A DNA stretch of 64,000 bases, taken from assembly GCF_963678635.1 (NCBI RefSeq), contig NC_087062.1:90993845-91057844 (forward strand). The letters run 5' to 3'. A model generated the notes under the pieces. It had not been told where the DNA came from. It saw only the letters and a program-made list of their open reading frames with translations, and did not search any database. This document shows, piece by piece, positions 1 through 8,440 of this stretch. The position numbers and the translations under genes are program-made. Position 1 is the first letter of the stretch; each line of letters starts with the position of its first letter. This DNA comes from Symsagittifera roscoffensis. Lineage: Eukaryota; Xenacoelomorpha; Acoela; Convolutidae.

Positions 1-284
1 GGATAGCTGTTTGTCTCTCTAAGGTTAATTTTGAGCGTCGTGGGCTGTGAATGGATAGGTTAGCATATCATATTCGTGTCAGTTATTTTTCTGCGGGAAT
101 GATTAGTTTGACTTTTGTTATAAATAAAATTGGTGGTAATTATGACATCATTTTTGCCGAAGATCAAATTTATCACGTTGTTTCGCATCTGCTCAGAATA
201 TCGCGTTAGTATTATAAGTTCTTCTGGTCTGCCGTAGGCTATGGCAATTAGTGTCAGTAGACTATCCTCTGCTGAGAATTACCG
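1..284. repeat. Partial X-array unit (A block)
   Basis: The first 284 bases match the start of each X unit, beginning GGATAGCTGTTTGTCTCTC, which also occurs at 8441, 15871, 19036, 21061, 24257 and 25696. This copy most resembles the one at 24257-24535, because both continue into the same PLE fragment at the same base. It is therefore the edge of the array rather than an independent element. Confidence 0.8.
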
Positions 285-1320
285 GGGAGAGAGAGGACCG
301 GTCGTAGCGGTGTATCCTTTTCTATGTACTTTAGCCAGTCCATCAAGTCGTACTGATTGACTACCAATTGACCTCAACCTCGCATATAAGCCATCTGTGA
401 TCTCATTCCTTTTGTTCATGGTCAGTAGTCCTTTTTCACAATTTTTAAATCTTTTTGAACAACTGAATCAATCATATATCATGTCCCTCAAACTGTTCTG
501 ATTCTAGCAATTGGGTTTCCCTCTTTTGTGTGTTTTTTCATGACGCAAAACCCACCGCCACTAGTTTGTTGTTTTTGAGATACTTTCTAGCTTTTTCAAT
601 TCCCATATCACGTGGAATCTGGCGTACTTTTTTGTGTACCACTTAGCAGCCGCTTCAATTTCACATAGTTTTTCGCCAGGCTTGTCATGCTTCTTCAGTT
701 CCGACAAAAAAAAATCTATGTCTGGTCAAGTGGACTTCGTTGAATTTATTTCGGACTGGATGTTTAGGCCCTATCGACAGTAAGTGATTCATCCATCCCG
801 GCATTTTTATATCATCTAGTATTTTTTTAACCGTTTTTCTGTGTAAATTTGCTAGGGAGCTGTCTTGTCTATCAGGAAACTTCTCAATTTTCTTAGAGTG
901 ACTGAGGCGCGTGGCTAAAGCGTTGTCCTTTGCTTGACACAAAACATAGTTAGGGACCGATGGCCATGATCTTTCATCAATTGTTCTCCTAAATAAGTCC
1001 TTTACCTTGCTCAAGTCTTCCGCTGCCCTACCGCTGTCCTCTTCGGCCCTACCCATCTATGTCCTAAGTAGTTTAGGTTGAAAGATGTGAACCGCTTGGT
1101 CTGAAAACATCCCATTTTCAGGTACCGTAAACTGCAAAAAAATTGATATTATATCGGTATCTAGGCGTTTTCTCAGAAGTTTAAGGTGATATTGGCTTTT
1201 GTTAAATTTATTTAAATACTTTGTATAAATCAATACAGTTTTGCACAACAGTCTTTTTCTAATAATGAAACTCAGGAACTTCGGTGGTAAATGGATTTTG
1301 TTCATTGCACTGCTGGCCAC
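285..1320 (-). pseudogene. Penelope-like element RT, N-terminal half, frameshifted
   Basis: Reading the minus strand from 1320 downwards gives the start of a Penelope-like retroelement polyprotein. Codons of 1320-1057 include NKSQYHLKLLRKRLDTDI and VPENGMFSDQAVHIFQ. Codons of 1056-685 include LHRKTVKKILDD and LLSIGPKHPVRNKFNEVH. Below 685 a third frame gives EKLCEIEAAAKWYTKK, and 420-300 gives the GLAKVH-type region before the RT palm. GPKHPVRDKFNEVHF-like and GSQPxRLYGLAKVHK-like strings are, from memory, hallmarks of animal PLE proteins. At least three frame changes and several stops break the gene, and no GIY-YIG endonuclease is present here. The element is fused at about 285 to the array unit X, at CCTCT. 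Assignment to PLE is fairly secure; activity is excluded. Confidence 0.75.
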
Positions 1321-2280
1321 GAGAAAAAAAACTCACAATCAACAATATGTAGAATAATATGTTCTGAAACTGTTACTAGGATGTGCCAGTTGGTCATATC
1401 CTGAAGTTTTTTCTTGTTTATGGGATAAAATGAAACTTTTAAAAAACTCGAATTCACCATGTCATACTCAGGTTTTTCTCAGCAGCTGAAACAGCAGCTG
1501 AAAACTAGTATTGTTCACTTGCAATTTCAACCCGTGTTTGTGGTATTTAGAGACGTAGCCATGGGAACGTGCTTATTTCTAGAGTGGGGGAGGTATTTTG
1601 GTGGTATAAGCTTTAACTTGATCTTGAAGTCCCATGTCTTAAGCGAACCGAATTGGTGCAAAATAAGCTCCGACAAAATGAGGTGCAAAAACACAAGAGG
1701 TAGTGTCCTTGACTCTTGAGCCAATGGTTATAGGGGCTATTTCTCTTAAGTTCATATGTAACGTAAGCGGACAATTGTTACAGTGGCACATTTGTGGATG
1801 AAGGAGTTCGAACCTGTATCGAGGAAAGAGATTCCTAAATTTTGCAAGCCAGTGGAAGATCTAAATGTGGGATAAAACATTTATATAGACAGAAAAATTT
1901 TAATTGGTTCCATCAAATAAAGCTTCAATTAATCAGAGGGAGGTTGTTGGTTGTTTGATGCTTTCAAGAGAGAAAAAGTAGAGCATAAAGCAAGATGAGC
2001 GTATGATTTAGATAAGGAATCAGAATCTTACTTAAAATTATATAAACATTCTAAATTCTATAATTGTGAAATTTGTTTTAGCAAGGCAATGGTTACAAAG
2101 CCAACGTAATTTATCCTCATAAAGCACAAATATCGAAAGAATTCAACTTGCCGGCAGTGGGTAAAAAAGAATACCCAAAGAATTGAAGAAAGAAGTATTG
2201 ATAATACTGTTTGGTTTCAGACGGCATGCCGTGAGTTAAAAGAACAAAACCAACACTCAGAAAAATTAAAATTCTTTCTG
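1321..2280. other. Gene-poor stretch with an old repeat relic
   Basis: No recognisable gene. Bases about 1530-1800 are a diverged copy of about 2960-3260. Both contain a segment reading CTTATTTCTAGAGT, then AAGCGAACCGAAT, then CTCTTAAG. The 86-codon plus-strand frame at 1459-1719 and its antisense frame overlap this relic and have no counterpart in the other copy, so I do not call a gene. The remainder to 2280 is AT-rich with many stops in all frames. Confidence 0.5.
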
Positions 2281-2740
2281 AGATGATTAGATGATATCAT
2301 GAGATTGGTATGAGGAGATGCAGAACAACTGTTAAAGGCTGGAATTCAATATCCATCCTAATCTACAGTTTATTTTAAAAAAGGGTAACGAGAAAAACAA
2401 TTTAGCTTTCCTTGACATTAACTTTAACGTGAACACACTAAAAAAGTAATCTGATGATGATAGCAAAAACCAACTGATACAGGCTTAATTCTTCACTTTA
2501 GGAGCTCCGCATAATAGAAGAACATAATAAAAGGCGTATTCCATCGATTTTTTTATGAGCATTTCAAATTTCAAGTTATGATGCCTTTTGTAAAATTTTT
2601 ATAGATTACAGGATCACGGATCACCACTACAAGATAATCCGGAGTTAATTGTTCAATGGGGACAATGAGGAGACTGCCATCGCTGGACTAAAAGACACCT
2701 TGTTGGGCAGTTCGATCAGTGAGATGACCCAATGGTCCAA
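2281..2740 (+). pseudogene. Penelope-like element RT, C-terminal part of palm/thumb
   Basis: On the plus strand a PLE RT segment can be read with several frame changes. LDDIMRLV and GDAEQLLKA correspond to the catalytic YVDD-type box and following helix. HPNLQFILKKGNEKNN and LAFLDINFNVNT follow at 2354-2437. Near 2465-2545 the strings QKPTDTG and RSSA can be picked out in shifted frames. This order matches the C-terminal part of PLE reverse transcriptases as I remember them. The catalytic box is degraded (Leu-Asp-Asp, with a stop just upstream). It lies opposite in orientation to the PLE fragment at 285-1320, so the two are not one insertion. The 3' side, 2600-2740, is not recognisable. Confidence 0.65.
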
Positions 2741-2940
2741 ACGATAAACTTCTTGAGTTTAAACTAATTACTTAGTTTGTCTAGAGTTATCTTAAATGTC
2801 TTATTTATTTGAGTGTCTAGAGTCGATGTCAAAATGCGAGCGTTGAAATTGAATCCTTGAGGGTATTTTGCACATTTACGTTGAGGTAAACTGATCCATC
2901 TGAAATGGATCAAGGTTAATTTACCAATGAAAACTAATAG

Positions 2941-3739
2941 TAGTCACTTGAGTTTCCAACCCTGTTTTTATGGCGTTCGCTTGTGAAAGATATTAAGAGA
3001 CCTAGCCATGGGGTCGGGCTTATTTCTAGAGTAAGGGGTGGTCTATTTTGGTAGTAGCTTTTAACCAGTAACACGATCTCGATGTCCCATTTTTTAAGCG
3101 AACCGAATCAACTCCGACCGATTGAGGCACAAAAAAAACACAAAAACACAAAAGGCAAAGTCCCCGACCCTTGAGCTCATGGGTATAATGCCTATTTCTC
3201 TTAAGCTCAAATGTGAATTATTGGACGACTGTTTTATAGTGTTTTTAATGCGCTCCTGGATGTTTTTTGGCATCAAGACTACGGGATTGAGCCCATTTGA
3301 GACAACTCGGGGCTACATGCTTATTTTACCGTACCGGTGGTACGGTTCATTGGGAACGTGTGCAGCTTGTTACAAAAATTTAGACATTTTCTCTGTGCAC
3401 TTACGATACAAGGCTTAGCTAACTGAAGTAGGAGAGCTACTAGAGAAACAAAAACAGTTAAAAGATCGGGAAACGACACAAACAAAAAAAAGGCTAAAAG
3501 TTAAAACAAAAACTATAAAACGGTAAAAAACGGACAGTGACTTTGATTTCCATATTGGATGGATCGGAACTTTCAGTTTATTTTTACAATTTTTACACTG
3601 TTTCATAATAAAACCGATCGTTTCGACTAGCACAAAATTTTCTGAGCATGTTACTAGGAAAATAAATAAAAAAACCAAAGAAGCCAAGCGTAGTTTTGCA
3701 CCACTTAGTAGCATTAGTTTAGGCTTTTGATCGTCTGAT
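2941..3739. other. Duplicated non-coding or unrecognised stretch
   Basis: Part of the 4.5-kb duplication. A 98-codon plus frame (3122-3418) and a 99-codon minus frame (3415-3714) are open. Their translations are low-complexity or hydrophobic, with no family motif, and the minus frame is shortened to 79 codons in the second copy. I do not call genes here. A small perfect hairpin with arms ACCGTACC/GGTACGGT and a 3-base loop lies at 3328-3346 and is repeated at 11592-11610. Confidence 0.4.
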
Positions 3740-4000
3740 TCAATTCTCGCGCCATTCTTTCACAGCTGAGTTGACCTTCTGATTTAGGTAGCGAGGTACG
3801 CAATTGTACATGAAAGTCCTTAAACATGTATATTCATCCGAGTGTTTTTTTGTAAAGTAATTCCAGTATAATTTTGTTGAGATGTTTTTTGATTTCAACC
3901 ATTGATATGTTGTCTGCTTTGTGATTATGTTTGAAGATTGCTGGATCCCAGCCAGAAGTTTTCCTCTATTTTTTAAAGTAATTTTAGTAGAAGTATTCAT
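3740..4000 (-). CDS. Unrecognised 86-codon frame, identical in both duplicates
   Basis: This minus-strand frame begins MNTSTKITLKNRGK and ends VKEWREN. It is basic, rich in Lys, Thr and Asn, and has no signal peptide or catalytic motif that I can see. The copy at 12006-12266 encodes the same 86 residues. Because the whole duplication is young, identity alone does not prove selection. It could be an exon of an element-encoded protein or a chance frame. I do not recognise it and assign no function. Confidence 0.25.
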   Translation of the reverse strand: MNTSTKITLKNRGKLLAGIQQSSNIITKQTTYQWLKSKNISTKLYWNYFTKKHSDEYTCLRTFMYNCVPRYLNQKVNSAVKEWREN

Positions 4001-4159
4001 TCTTGTTGTGTAGCTATTTGCGTAGTGTCTATTTCTGTTTTAGCTCTTATTGATAAGTCAATGTTATTATTTTTTCTTTAGACAAGAGAGTAATAGAAGG
4101 AGATCATTTGTTTCAAAAAACGTAGAAAGATGGAACAGCCACCCGGAAGTACAAAACAA

Positions 4160-4300
4160 TTGAAAGTAAAAAGCTTAATCCTAAAATCCTAAAACGATTC
4201 GGATTGTCTAAAGAAATCACGTGCTTAAAGTGTCTCTGCCATAGCACATTCAATGTGGTTCTCGTAACATGCTCCAGTTTAGCCTCTCTCAAAAATTGGT
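4160..4300 (+). other. Possible plus-strand exon ending in a GTAAGT donor
   Basis: A plus-strand reading gives ILKRFGLSKEITCLKCLCHS and then NVVLVTCSSLASLKNW. It stops exactly at a strong 5' splice consensus, TTG|GTAAGT, at 4299. A pyrimidine-rich AG acceptor (TTTTTGTCTTTTAG) lies near 4516-4530, before another open plus frame (4550-4738). The opposite strand is also open here (4113-4403 minus), so the coding strand is uncertain. A CxxC pair is present, but I recognise no family. The second copy is at about 12428-12567. Confidence 0.25.
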
Positions 4301-4393
4301 AAGTGTTTTTAACAGCACAATCAAAATCAAAACCACTATAAAAATGGTAAGTGTTTCTAACAGCACAAACAAAATCAAAGTAACTAGAAAAAA
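4298..4393. repeat. Two tandem 48-bp units with internal GT...AG
   Basis: Two head-to-tail 48-base units (4298-4345 and 4346-4393) each begin GGTAAGTGTTT(T/C)TAACAG. The start is a perfect donor-like GTAAGT followed only about 11 bases later by an acceptor-like TAACAG. The units differ at a few bases. The same pair is present at 12565-12660 in the duplicate block. Confidence 0.8.
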
Positions 4394-4766
4394 TTTTCAA
4401 CAAGCTTCAGTTTTAAGCTTGGTCAATTTAATTGCTCATATGAGTTTTTCTCCAAAAAATACACAATTATGATTTTTTTGCTACTTTTTGTTGTTTTTTC
4501 AATCTATTTTTTAATTTTTGTCTTTTAGAAGTTCTAAAACTTCAAATTTATGTCAATTGCTTCTTGGTCATTGGCTGTTCTCCATCTTCCATATGTTTTT
4601 GCGGTGACATTGACTCTGCATTCTTGGTTTCAGTGTCCTGCAACACTTCAATGCCTGTTCTCACGCTATTCTAGACAGTCCTACAACACCTTTGCTCTTC
4701 TACCATCTGCTTACAACAATGCAGAAGATGCAGAGTAATTTCGTTATTCTACTGAATCTATTATGA

Positions 4767-4988
4767 TTACTTAACGTCATACTTTTCTCCAGACCTTCCT
4801 TCAACATCTCTTCCCACCTCTGCCGTTACAATAGAGTTGTTTCCTTTGCAGTAGTCACTAAATTCCGATGGATCACTAAATTCTCGAGAATTATTTGCAT
4901 CAGTGGTACTTTGCGAACTGTTTTTAACGTTGATTGGGTCCCGTAGCACTGTAATACCAACCACATCTCCTCCATGAAAGCAATCCAA
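4767..4988 (-). CDS. Unrecognised acidic C-terminal fragment (73 codons)
   Basis: The minus frame starts MDCFHGGDVVGITVLRD, is Ser/Asp/Asn-rich, and ends GRSGEKYDVK. It lies directly downstream, in minus direction, of the 188-codon frame at 5111-5677. The 122 bases between them stay open in shifted frames (for example YFLEPYLKKSGKF), so this looks like the C-terminal continuation of that protein after a frameshift. The copy at 13035-13256 differs by one residue (V to G). No family is recognised. Confidence 0.35.
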   Translation of the reverse strand: MDCFHGGDVVGITVLRDPINVKNSSQSTTDANNSREFSDPSEFSDYCKGNNSIVTAEVGRDVEGRSGEKYDVK

Positions 4989-5110
4989 TCCCTGGCTCAG
5001 CCAGTCCTGTTTTCATTGTCACGGTGGTGAACTTCCCACTCTTCTTCAGGTAAGGTTCCAGAAAATAATCGGGCTGCACTTTCTGTTTTCCCTTCTGCGA
5101 GCTGATTTCG

Positions 5111-5677
5111 TCAAAAATTCTTTGCTGTTACTTCAAATTTACCAGGAGAGCTTTTCTCCGGCATACTACGGTTTGTATTCGTAAAGGCTGAGGGAGGATC
5201 CAGCGTGGAAGACAGGTCCTCCGCTGTCTCGGTCGTTCCAGCCACTGTCTTCAATCCGTCATCTTTGTCGAGTAATATAATATCCAGACTTAAAACTCCA
5301 CCCACTGATGCCTTGTCGTCGTCGTCTCTTCCCCATCGACTGGGACCTTGAGCCATTGGTTTTCCTGTTTGATGATCTTGCCCTTGATCTTTTCCTCTCA
5401 TAGCAGTTGGCGCAATGTTCAACCTAGCCCATTCCTTCTCGAATCTTCCGTGCTTGGGAATTGCGGCGTTGGTCATCCTCCTCCTAGTTGATTTCTTCAA
5501 GTACGTAAGCTGTGTGTATTGCAACATGGCAGTGATCCTCCCAATAAAACAGGGATCGAAAGAATTGGAGAAACTTGCCATCCCTCTCTTGTTAGTTTGG
5601 TACTCTCTCAATCTCTGCGTGTGTACTACGAAGTCTTCTCCGAGCAAAAATTGTCTAATGAGAGGATAATCAGGCAT
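5111..5677 (-). CDS. Conserved 188-codon frame of unknown function
   Basis: This is the longest well-preserved frame in the left half. It starts MPDYPLIRQFLLGEDF and contains REYQTNKRGMASFSNSFD, then a basic stretch LKKSTRRRMTNAAIPKHGR, a charged linker with RWGRDDDDK and an acidic Ser/Thr-rich tail. It remains open upstream to about 5748, where TTAACAG directly precedes it and could be a 3' splice site. In that case the exon would start RIRKRRKATEDCDD. The duplicate at 13379-13945 differs by one residue (Q to R). I recognise no domain. A gag- or ORF1-like protein of the X element is a guess from context. No signal peptide or membrane segment is visible. Confidence 0.4.
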   Translation of the reverse strand: MPDYPLIRQFLLGEDFVVHTQRLREYQTNKRGMASFSNSFDPCFIGRITAMLQYTQLTYLKKSTRRRMTNAAIPKHGRFEKEWARLNIAPTAMRGKDQGQDHQTGKPMAQGPSRWGRDDDDKASVGGVLSLDIILLDKDDGLKTVAGTTETAEDLSSTLDPPSAFTNTNRSMPEKSSPGKFEVTAKNF

Positions 5678-5776
5678 CTCTCCAGGCCTTTTCTTGAAAT
5701 CATCACAGTCTTCTGTCGCCTTTCTCCTTTTTCTGATACGCTGTTAACAGTCTAAGGATTCTTGTTACTTCCCTGT

Positions 5777-6028
5777 TTATCTTGTCGTAGGGTCTGAGAT
5801 TCCAAAGCTTCGGATATACTTCAATATTTCTTCTTTCCTATTTTTTAAGTAAGTGGTTATTGAAATTATTGGCTGACATTTTTGGCCCAAAGGCTTTTGG
5901 GCACACCAATTGATTAAGCTTCCATCGATTACTGAGATGAGGTTCAGATGCAGCATCGACCTCCTATACGTTCCTACTTTTGGTTCAGGAAATGTAAGCG
6001 TCATCTCGTGACCGTGTATAAGTTTCAC
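5777..6028 (-). CDS. Unrecognised 83-codon frame upstream of the 188-codon frame
   Basis: The minus frame reads MKLIHGHEMTLTFPEPKVG and ends RSFGISDPTTR. An overlapping minus frame over about 5735-5980 is also partly open (LWNLRPYDKINREVTRILRL) and could be the real one, running with a frame change into the 188-codon frame. The copy at 14045-14296 has two substitutions. I cannot decide which frame is coding and recognise neither. Confidence 0.25.
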   Translation of the reverse strand: MKLIHGHEMTLTFPEPKVGTYRRSMLHLNLISVIDGSLINWCAQKPLGQKCQPIISITTYLKNRKEEILKYIRSFGISDPTTR

Positions 6029-7189
6029 TGACTCCCCTTATTAATCCTTGAGGATCAGTCGTCATAGCCGGGCACAAATCAGTAAGTAATGGCAAGCCGC
6101 CCACCTTTTCAACTCTTTCATCCTCTCAGTTTTCAAACGATTCTGTTGTAGGAGATACTGTATCAGCAAATATCTCAGATCCGTCATCTTCGTCCAAGAG
6201 GTAGAGCTCTTTGCAGAATAAATTTTTCACGTTCTCTCGCTTCTGCTTAGAATATCGCGTTAGTATTATAAATTTTTCTAGTCTGCCGTAGGCTATGGCA
6301 ATTAGTGTCAGTAGACCATCCTCTCGGAGACTCTGTACTCCCTCTTGTCTTTGGAAGGTATCTGCTACAAATGTCACGAACAATGCCAGGATCACTACAA
6401 TCGACATTTTGATGATTGCTTGGACGAATTCTTGTATCAAGTAGCGAGAAAGTCTAGAGTGTTTTCAGCAGAAAGGACGCTGTCCATTTTGCTCCCTTTT
6501 CTTCTAACAAGCTATCTCTTCTCTTATTGCCTTCTTCTACTTCTACACTCTCAGTCCAGAATGTTTCCAGCGTAATTCTGCTCATCAAATCAACAACTTC
6601 AGTGGACTGCTCTCCTTCTTATTCTGCCAGATTCAATTCCTTCAGGATGTTACTATGAATCTTGCAATCAATGGTAACCTCCCTCAGAAAAGTCTATGCC
6701 AAATGCAGGATTCCGGTAGTCAGGTGGAGCCACTCGTTTGGCTTAAGTTTCCTTTTTTTAGAATTAGAGCTTCCAAGTGAGCTTAAGTTTTTTTTGCATT
6801 TTTTCTCTTTATCACTCACTCTTTAATTTAATTTTCGCGAAACCAAGGGTCGTTTGACATGTTGTTAATTACTGAATGATTGTAATCTAGTTCCTGTTCA
6901 ATTTTCAGTTATCTATTAAAGTTGGACAATTCGAATCCTAATCCCTCGTGTAGCGGATGAGCACTGAATCCCTTCATCGCATTTTAAATATCGAACCATA
7001 CTGTCGGCAATTCCACTCTAAGTGGCCTACGACGTCCGGCGAAAACATCAATTTTGAGGTGTCCATGTCATTTGAACTCGCAATCAGCATTATCTTCGCG
7101 TTCCTCATCTCTGCTTCATCGGAGGCGGAAAAAATGGAGTCATCAACCTTCATTTTCAAAATGCTGGAACGTTCGATGCAACCATCCTG

Positions 7190-7420
7190 CTATAATATCT
7201 TCGGATATGCGCTTTCTTCTCTCGCGTGGGCAAGAGGAGCGCTTGCTTGATTGAACAATTTTAGGTGTTGTCCAGCAGCTGCTCTCTGTTTCAAGAATCT
7301 TCCTGGTCTGTCATTACTTCTTTGCTCCTCGTGATTCATTCTTACAACTTGCAGCGTTCTGGCGTTGACTGGACCTATGGTGTTGTTCGAGGGCAGTCCC
7401 TCGAGTTCAACCAACCTCAA
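7190..7420 (-). pseudogene. LINE ORF1-like RNA-binding remnant (X unit 1)
   Basis: The minus frame includes NARTLQVVRMNHEEQRSN, RFLKQRAAAGQHLKLF and LAHAREESAY. The spacing of a VVRM strand, an EEQRS-type helix and a final LTxxAREE-like segment resembles the end of RRM-type domains in non-LTR retrotransposon ORF1 proteins. That is inference from memory, not a match I can verify. Near-identical copies lie at 10372-10602, 17775-18005, 23008-23223 and 24735-24945. A frame change follows into KMKVDDSIFSASDEAE, so the gene is broken in every unit. Confidence 0.4.
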
Positions 7421-7455
7421 GGCAGTTGTCTAGAAGAAAGTAATCTCTGCTGCAA

Positions 7456-7749
7456 TCAACCAATCCATTCCTTCGATCGAATATAGTCCGATGACAGATA
7501 AACTTGCGCCATCCAGCATCCGCCCAGCGTCCGTGGCAAAACTGACTGTTGGAGATTCAGCTTCATCAGGTCCGGTTCAAAAACATGCCAAGGGAACGCA
7601 ATGGCCTCGACCATATTAACGAGCCGCAATTCGGGCGTCGTTAAGCTTTGGTGAGTGTCGCTTCCGATCTGGAAGTTCCTGGGTTTTCTGTTGGATTTAC
7701 TCAGCCCATTCCGAGTCTTGTAATGTCCTCCTTGCGGGTCTTCAGCCAA
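7456..7749 (-). pseudogene. Conserved unrecognised X-unit block (PQGG frame)
   Basis: The minus frame begins MAEDPQGGHYKTRNGLSKSN and contains RNFQIGSDTHQSLTTPELR and MVEAIAFPWHIFEPD. An overlapping minus frame gives SPTVSFATDAGRMLDGASLS and runs into the ORF1-like block at 7420, so the coding frame probably shifts near 7570. Copies sit at 10638-10931, 18041-18334, 20162-20359 (truncated), 23373-23555 and 24982-25275. Conservation across copies supports an element-encoded protein, but I do not know the family. Confidence 0.35.
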
Positions 7750-7829
7750 TCATTCTATTACGTCTGACCTCTGCTCCTGGTTTATTGAGCTCCCGGACGC
7801 AATTCCAGCCAAGGTGACACAAAGGTGGG

Positions 7830-8245
7830 ATGGCTCGTAGATTAGTTCCTGTTTGAGTACTCAACACCCCTGTATCAAACAGCGCGGTCTTCAGCTAGTG
7901 CAACCGTTCACACATTTCATCCAAACTTGTCCCTCTATGCTGTCAAACTGGATGCCATCAGTCGTGATACTGAACTAGTCTAAGGCTCTCAATTTGTGTT
8001 CTAGATCCATTACCACAAGTCGTCCAGCATTGACACTTGCCAGGTTATCCACTAAGATGTTCCATTTTATGACTCTCTCGTTTTGCCTTCGAGCAGAAGC
8101 TTGTTCTGTCTTTGGTATTCACTGGTACTGGGCAAACGGTCAATAGTGAGCTCTGGAATTTCTGCCACACCGCGGTAAAGAGGCAGATGACTATCTCGTG
8201 CTTCCAACTATCTCGGTGCCCACAAGGATCTAAAGTTTTCTGAAA
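7830..8245 (-). pseudogene. SGNH-hydrolase-like block, X unit 1 (degraded)
   Basis: Homologous to the clearer block at 20430-20865. Here the GTNN box has become GTEI (8195-8210), so the oxyanion-hole Asn signature is lost. DGIQF, VWMK and LFDTGVL, the C-terminal SGNH-like landmarks, remain readable on the minus strand between 7945 and 7860. Confidence 0.45.
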
Positions 8246-8440
8246 AATATTGGAGAGGAAAAATTTAGTTTCAAAAACGATTGATATACAAGTATTTTCT
8301 ATGAAAAGTGTATGACAAGCGTTTTTTCCATAGACTCCTTATTTTATATTGTATGATATTGAAATTTGTTCGCTACGGGTAGGAAGTTGAGATGTTTTAA
8401 TGCTCAAGTTTTTGCTATTTAGTTTGAAAATGGCTACGTG

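Larger units (their letters stand above)
2744..7296. repeat. Segmental duplication, copy 1 (4.5 kb)
   Basis: From GATAAACTTCTTGAG at 2744 to CTGCTCTCTGTTTCA near 7296 the sequence is repeated at 11007-15540, at an offset of 8263-8275 bases. Differences are scattered single bases and small indels, for example about 17 bases present near 6165 and missing near 14432. The block holds several minus-strand frames of unknown function plus the first X unit. It points to recent duplication of the composite rather than two independent insertions. Confidence 0.9.
6126..8440. repeat. X-array unit 1
   Basis: First complete X unit. Landmarks in plus coordinates: a helical minus frame beginning MIQEFVQAIIKMS (6440-6126); the CCTCGTGTAGCGGATGAGC block (about 6946); a KMKVDDSIFSASDEAEMRN minus block (7159-6974); an ORF1-like minus block (7420-7190); a PQGGHYKTRNGLSKSN minus block (7749-7456); and an SGNH-like minus block (about 8245-7830). 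The unit ends with TGGCTACGTGG before the next A block at 8441. Plus frames over the same bases are antisense shadows. Confidence 0.8.

Noticed and set aside
6957-7254. Plus-strand frames beginning MSTESLHRILNIEPYC and MRCPCHLNSQSALSS, repeated in most X units
   Set aside because: They are antisense to better minus-strand readings (KMKVDDSIFSASDEAE and the ORF1-like block) and their repetition follows from the DNA repeat, not from coding constraint.
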